From: an uncultured Lachnospiraceae bacterium
Lineage (GTDB): Bacteria > Bacillota > Clostridia > Lachnospirales > Lachnospiraceae
Length of the DNA stretch: 20,366 bases
NCBI GenBank assembly: GCA_902797705.1
Contig: CADBTX010000217.1
Location: forward strand, 1-20,366
Reading direction: 5' to 3'
Below, in pieces: positions 19,281-20,366 of the stretch. The notes under the pieces are model-generated. The model was not told the DNA's origin, made no database searches, and worked only from the letters and a program-made list of their open reading frames with translations. The position numbers and the translations under genes were made by a program. Position 1 is the first letter of the stretch, and each line of letters opens with the position of its first letter.

Positions 19281-20366
19281 TCAAAGACTCTTTAATTCCT
19301 CACTTATCTCCTGAAGCAGTGCGCTGCTTTCATCCCGTGCTCCCGCGGACTCCAGCTCCATAAGCTCATTTTGTAACTCTGCCGACAGCTCTTTAAGAGC
19401 CCTGAGCTCCGACCGGCATTCGTTTAATATCTCCCGGCTCTCATCCCGGTTTACACCTCTGCTCTTCAGTTCTTCCTCAGCTTCTCCGAATTTCTGCCGT
19501 GTTACTGAAAGGCTTTCCTTCTGTCCTGCAGCGAAGCTGTCCAGCCCCTGCATGAGCCTGTTCGTCTTATCAAAATCGGCATTCAGCTTATCTACGGTAT
19601 CGCTTATTTCCTGCACGGATCTTTCCGTCTGCTCCGCAAGCCTGGATATCTCACCCGCAACAACCGCAAAGCCCCGGCCGGATTCTCCAGCTCTGGCGGC
19701 TTCAATGGAAGCATTTAAGGAAAGAAGGTTGGTCTCACTGGCCACATCCGAAATAATGGTGGCCGCCATATTGATATCCTTGACTGAACCGCTGGTCTCC
19801 TCAAGCTGCGCCCTGATGCTCTCGATATTATCGTTGAGGCTCTCTCCGGATCTACAGAGATCCTTAAGGACAAGCCCGGCCTCCCTGAGAGAAGCGGTCT
19901 CCCCTGTTCCTCCACTGTCCCTGCCTCCGTTTTCCTTCAGAGCTTCCGAGATTAATCTCTCTGCTCTTTCTATCTCACTCTCTATCCTGTCTGTCAGGCT
20001 TCTGAGTGCTGCCGTATCCGGACCGGAGGCGGCGTTTCCGGCATTGACGATCCGTTTTCTTATTTCCTCTTTTTTATTTTCGATACGGACAAGGTCCTTC
20101 CTTAAGCCCCGGTTTTCCTCCTCCCGGAGACGGTCCTTATCTTCCCTGACCCTCCTTACCGTTTCCAGATCCCGCTCCTTTTTGATGGCGGAAAAGCCTG
20201 TAACGGAAAGAAGTATTATCATCACCAGGGCGAGCAGCGATAAAAGTATCATGGCTGCAAGTGCCCCGCCGTTTCCCTTTTCTTCTCCGGAGGACGCATA
20301 TCCCGCAGCAGGTGTCACAGGGACGCTCTCATTCTTTTCTGCCTTTTTCGCTCCACCCCCGGAATC
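19281..20366 (-). CDS. Membrane-anchored methyl-accepting-type signalling protein (5' end outside window)
   Basis: The frame is open to the window edge, so the start is not seen; a GTG at 20318 could start a 345-residue form but has no clear ribosome site. Visible parts in order: a charged Gly/Glu/Lys-rich N-terminal stretch, one membrane helix ([21 protein letters not shown]), a long coiled coil, and the conserved hairpin tip of chemoreceptor signalling domains ([45 protein letters not shown]). No extracellular sensor domain and no HAMP domain are visible. The tip normally binds CheW/CheA, but no chemotaxis gene lies in the window. The C-terminal coiled coil ends after about 115 residues past the tip. 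The protein ends 170 nt before acpP on the same strand. Confidence 0.8.
   Translation of the reverse strand, partial: DSGGGAKKAEKNESVPVTPAAGYASSGEEKGNGGALAAMILLSLLALVMIILLSVTGFSAIKKERDLETVRRVREDKDRLREEENRGLRKDLVRIENKKEEIRKRIVNAGNAASGPDTAALRSLTDRIESEIERAERLISEALKENGGRDSGGTGETASLREAGLVLKDLCRSGESLNDNIESIRAQLEETSGSVKDINMAATIISDVASETNLLSLNASIEAARAGESGRGFAVVAGEISRLAEQTERSVQEISDTVDKLNADFDKTNRLMQGLDSFAAGQKESLSVTRQKFGEAEEELKSRGVNRDESREILNECRSELRALKELSAELQNELMELESAGARDESSALLQEISEELKSL

Noticed and set aside
1..20366. Mobile elements, CRISPR arrays, tRNA or rRNA genes
   Set aside because: I saw no transposase or integrase frame, no regularly spaced repeats and no tRNA-like cloverleaf; the genes are ordinary chromosomal ones.

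Overview
The window looks like chromosomal DNA from a Gram-positive anaerobe of the class Clostridia, most likely a Lachnospiraceae member. The grounds are the FMN-type enoyl-ACP reductase FabK in a clostridial fab cluster, two ECF-type vitamin transporter S subunits, strong AGGAGG-type ribosome sites, and a small TPR protein at the left edge resembling one common in Lachnospiraceae. This placement is inference from gene content; there is no rRNA or marker gene to settle it. I see no mobile element, CRISPR array, tRNA or rRNA.

Left part (1-4952): the start of a TPR protein leaves the window on the minus strand and is divergent from rsmA (ksgA). A DUF308/HdeD-like membrane protein and tatD follow on the minus strand, then a plus-strand ECF S subunit that converges on a UDP-sugar pyrophosphorylase. 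The HdeD-like gene has a leader that can fold into a hairpin abutting an H-type pseudoknot placed 3 nt before its ribosome site. This is the most unusual non-coding signal in the window.

Middle (4953-11215): folT and folC form a folate uptake and polyglutamylation operon behind a structured leader. Next come an SPFH protein with two C-terminal zinc ribbons, a minus-strand pair (Cof-type HAD phosphatase and a lipoprotein of unknown function), a membrane diguanylate cyclase and a 56-residue zinc-ribbon protein. Three plus-strand genes (rsmA, the first ECF S subunit, the GGDEF gene) have a -10 box 7-10 nt before the ATG and no ribosome site, which suggests leaderless mRNAs.

Right part (11226-19110, all minus strand): a type II fatty acid synthesis operon in transcription order acpP-accD-accA-fabH-fabK-fabD-fabG-fabF-fabZ-marR. 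Most junctions are overlapping or a few nt apart. AccA/AccD make the carboxyltransferase half of acetyl-CoA carboxylase, FabD loads malonate on ACP, FabH starts the chain, FabF/FabG/FabZ/FabK elongate it, and the terminal MarR-type protein is a likely FabT-like regulator. accB and accC are absent. The usual accB slot between fabF and fabZ is a 102-nt palindrome-rich gap. The operon promoter carries a 44-bp near-perfect palindrome at the predicted start of transcription. Upstream of it, running off the right edge, is a membrane-anchored methyl-accepting-type signalling protein.
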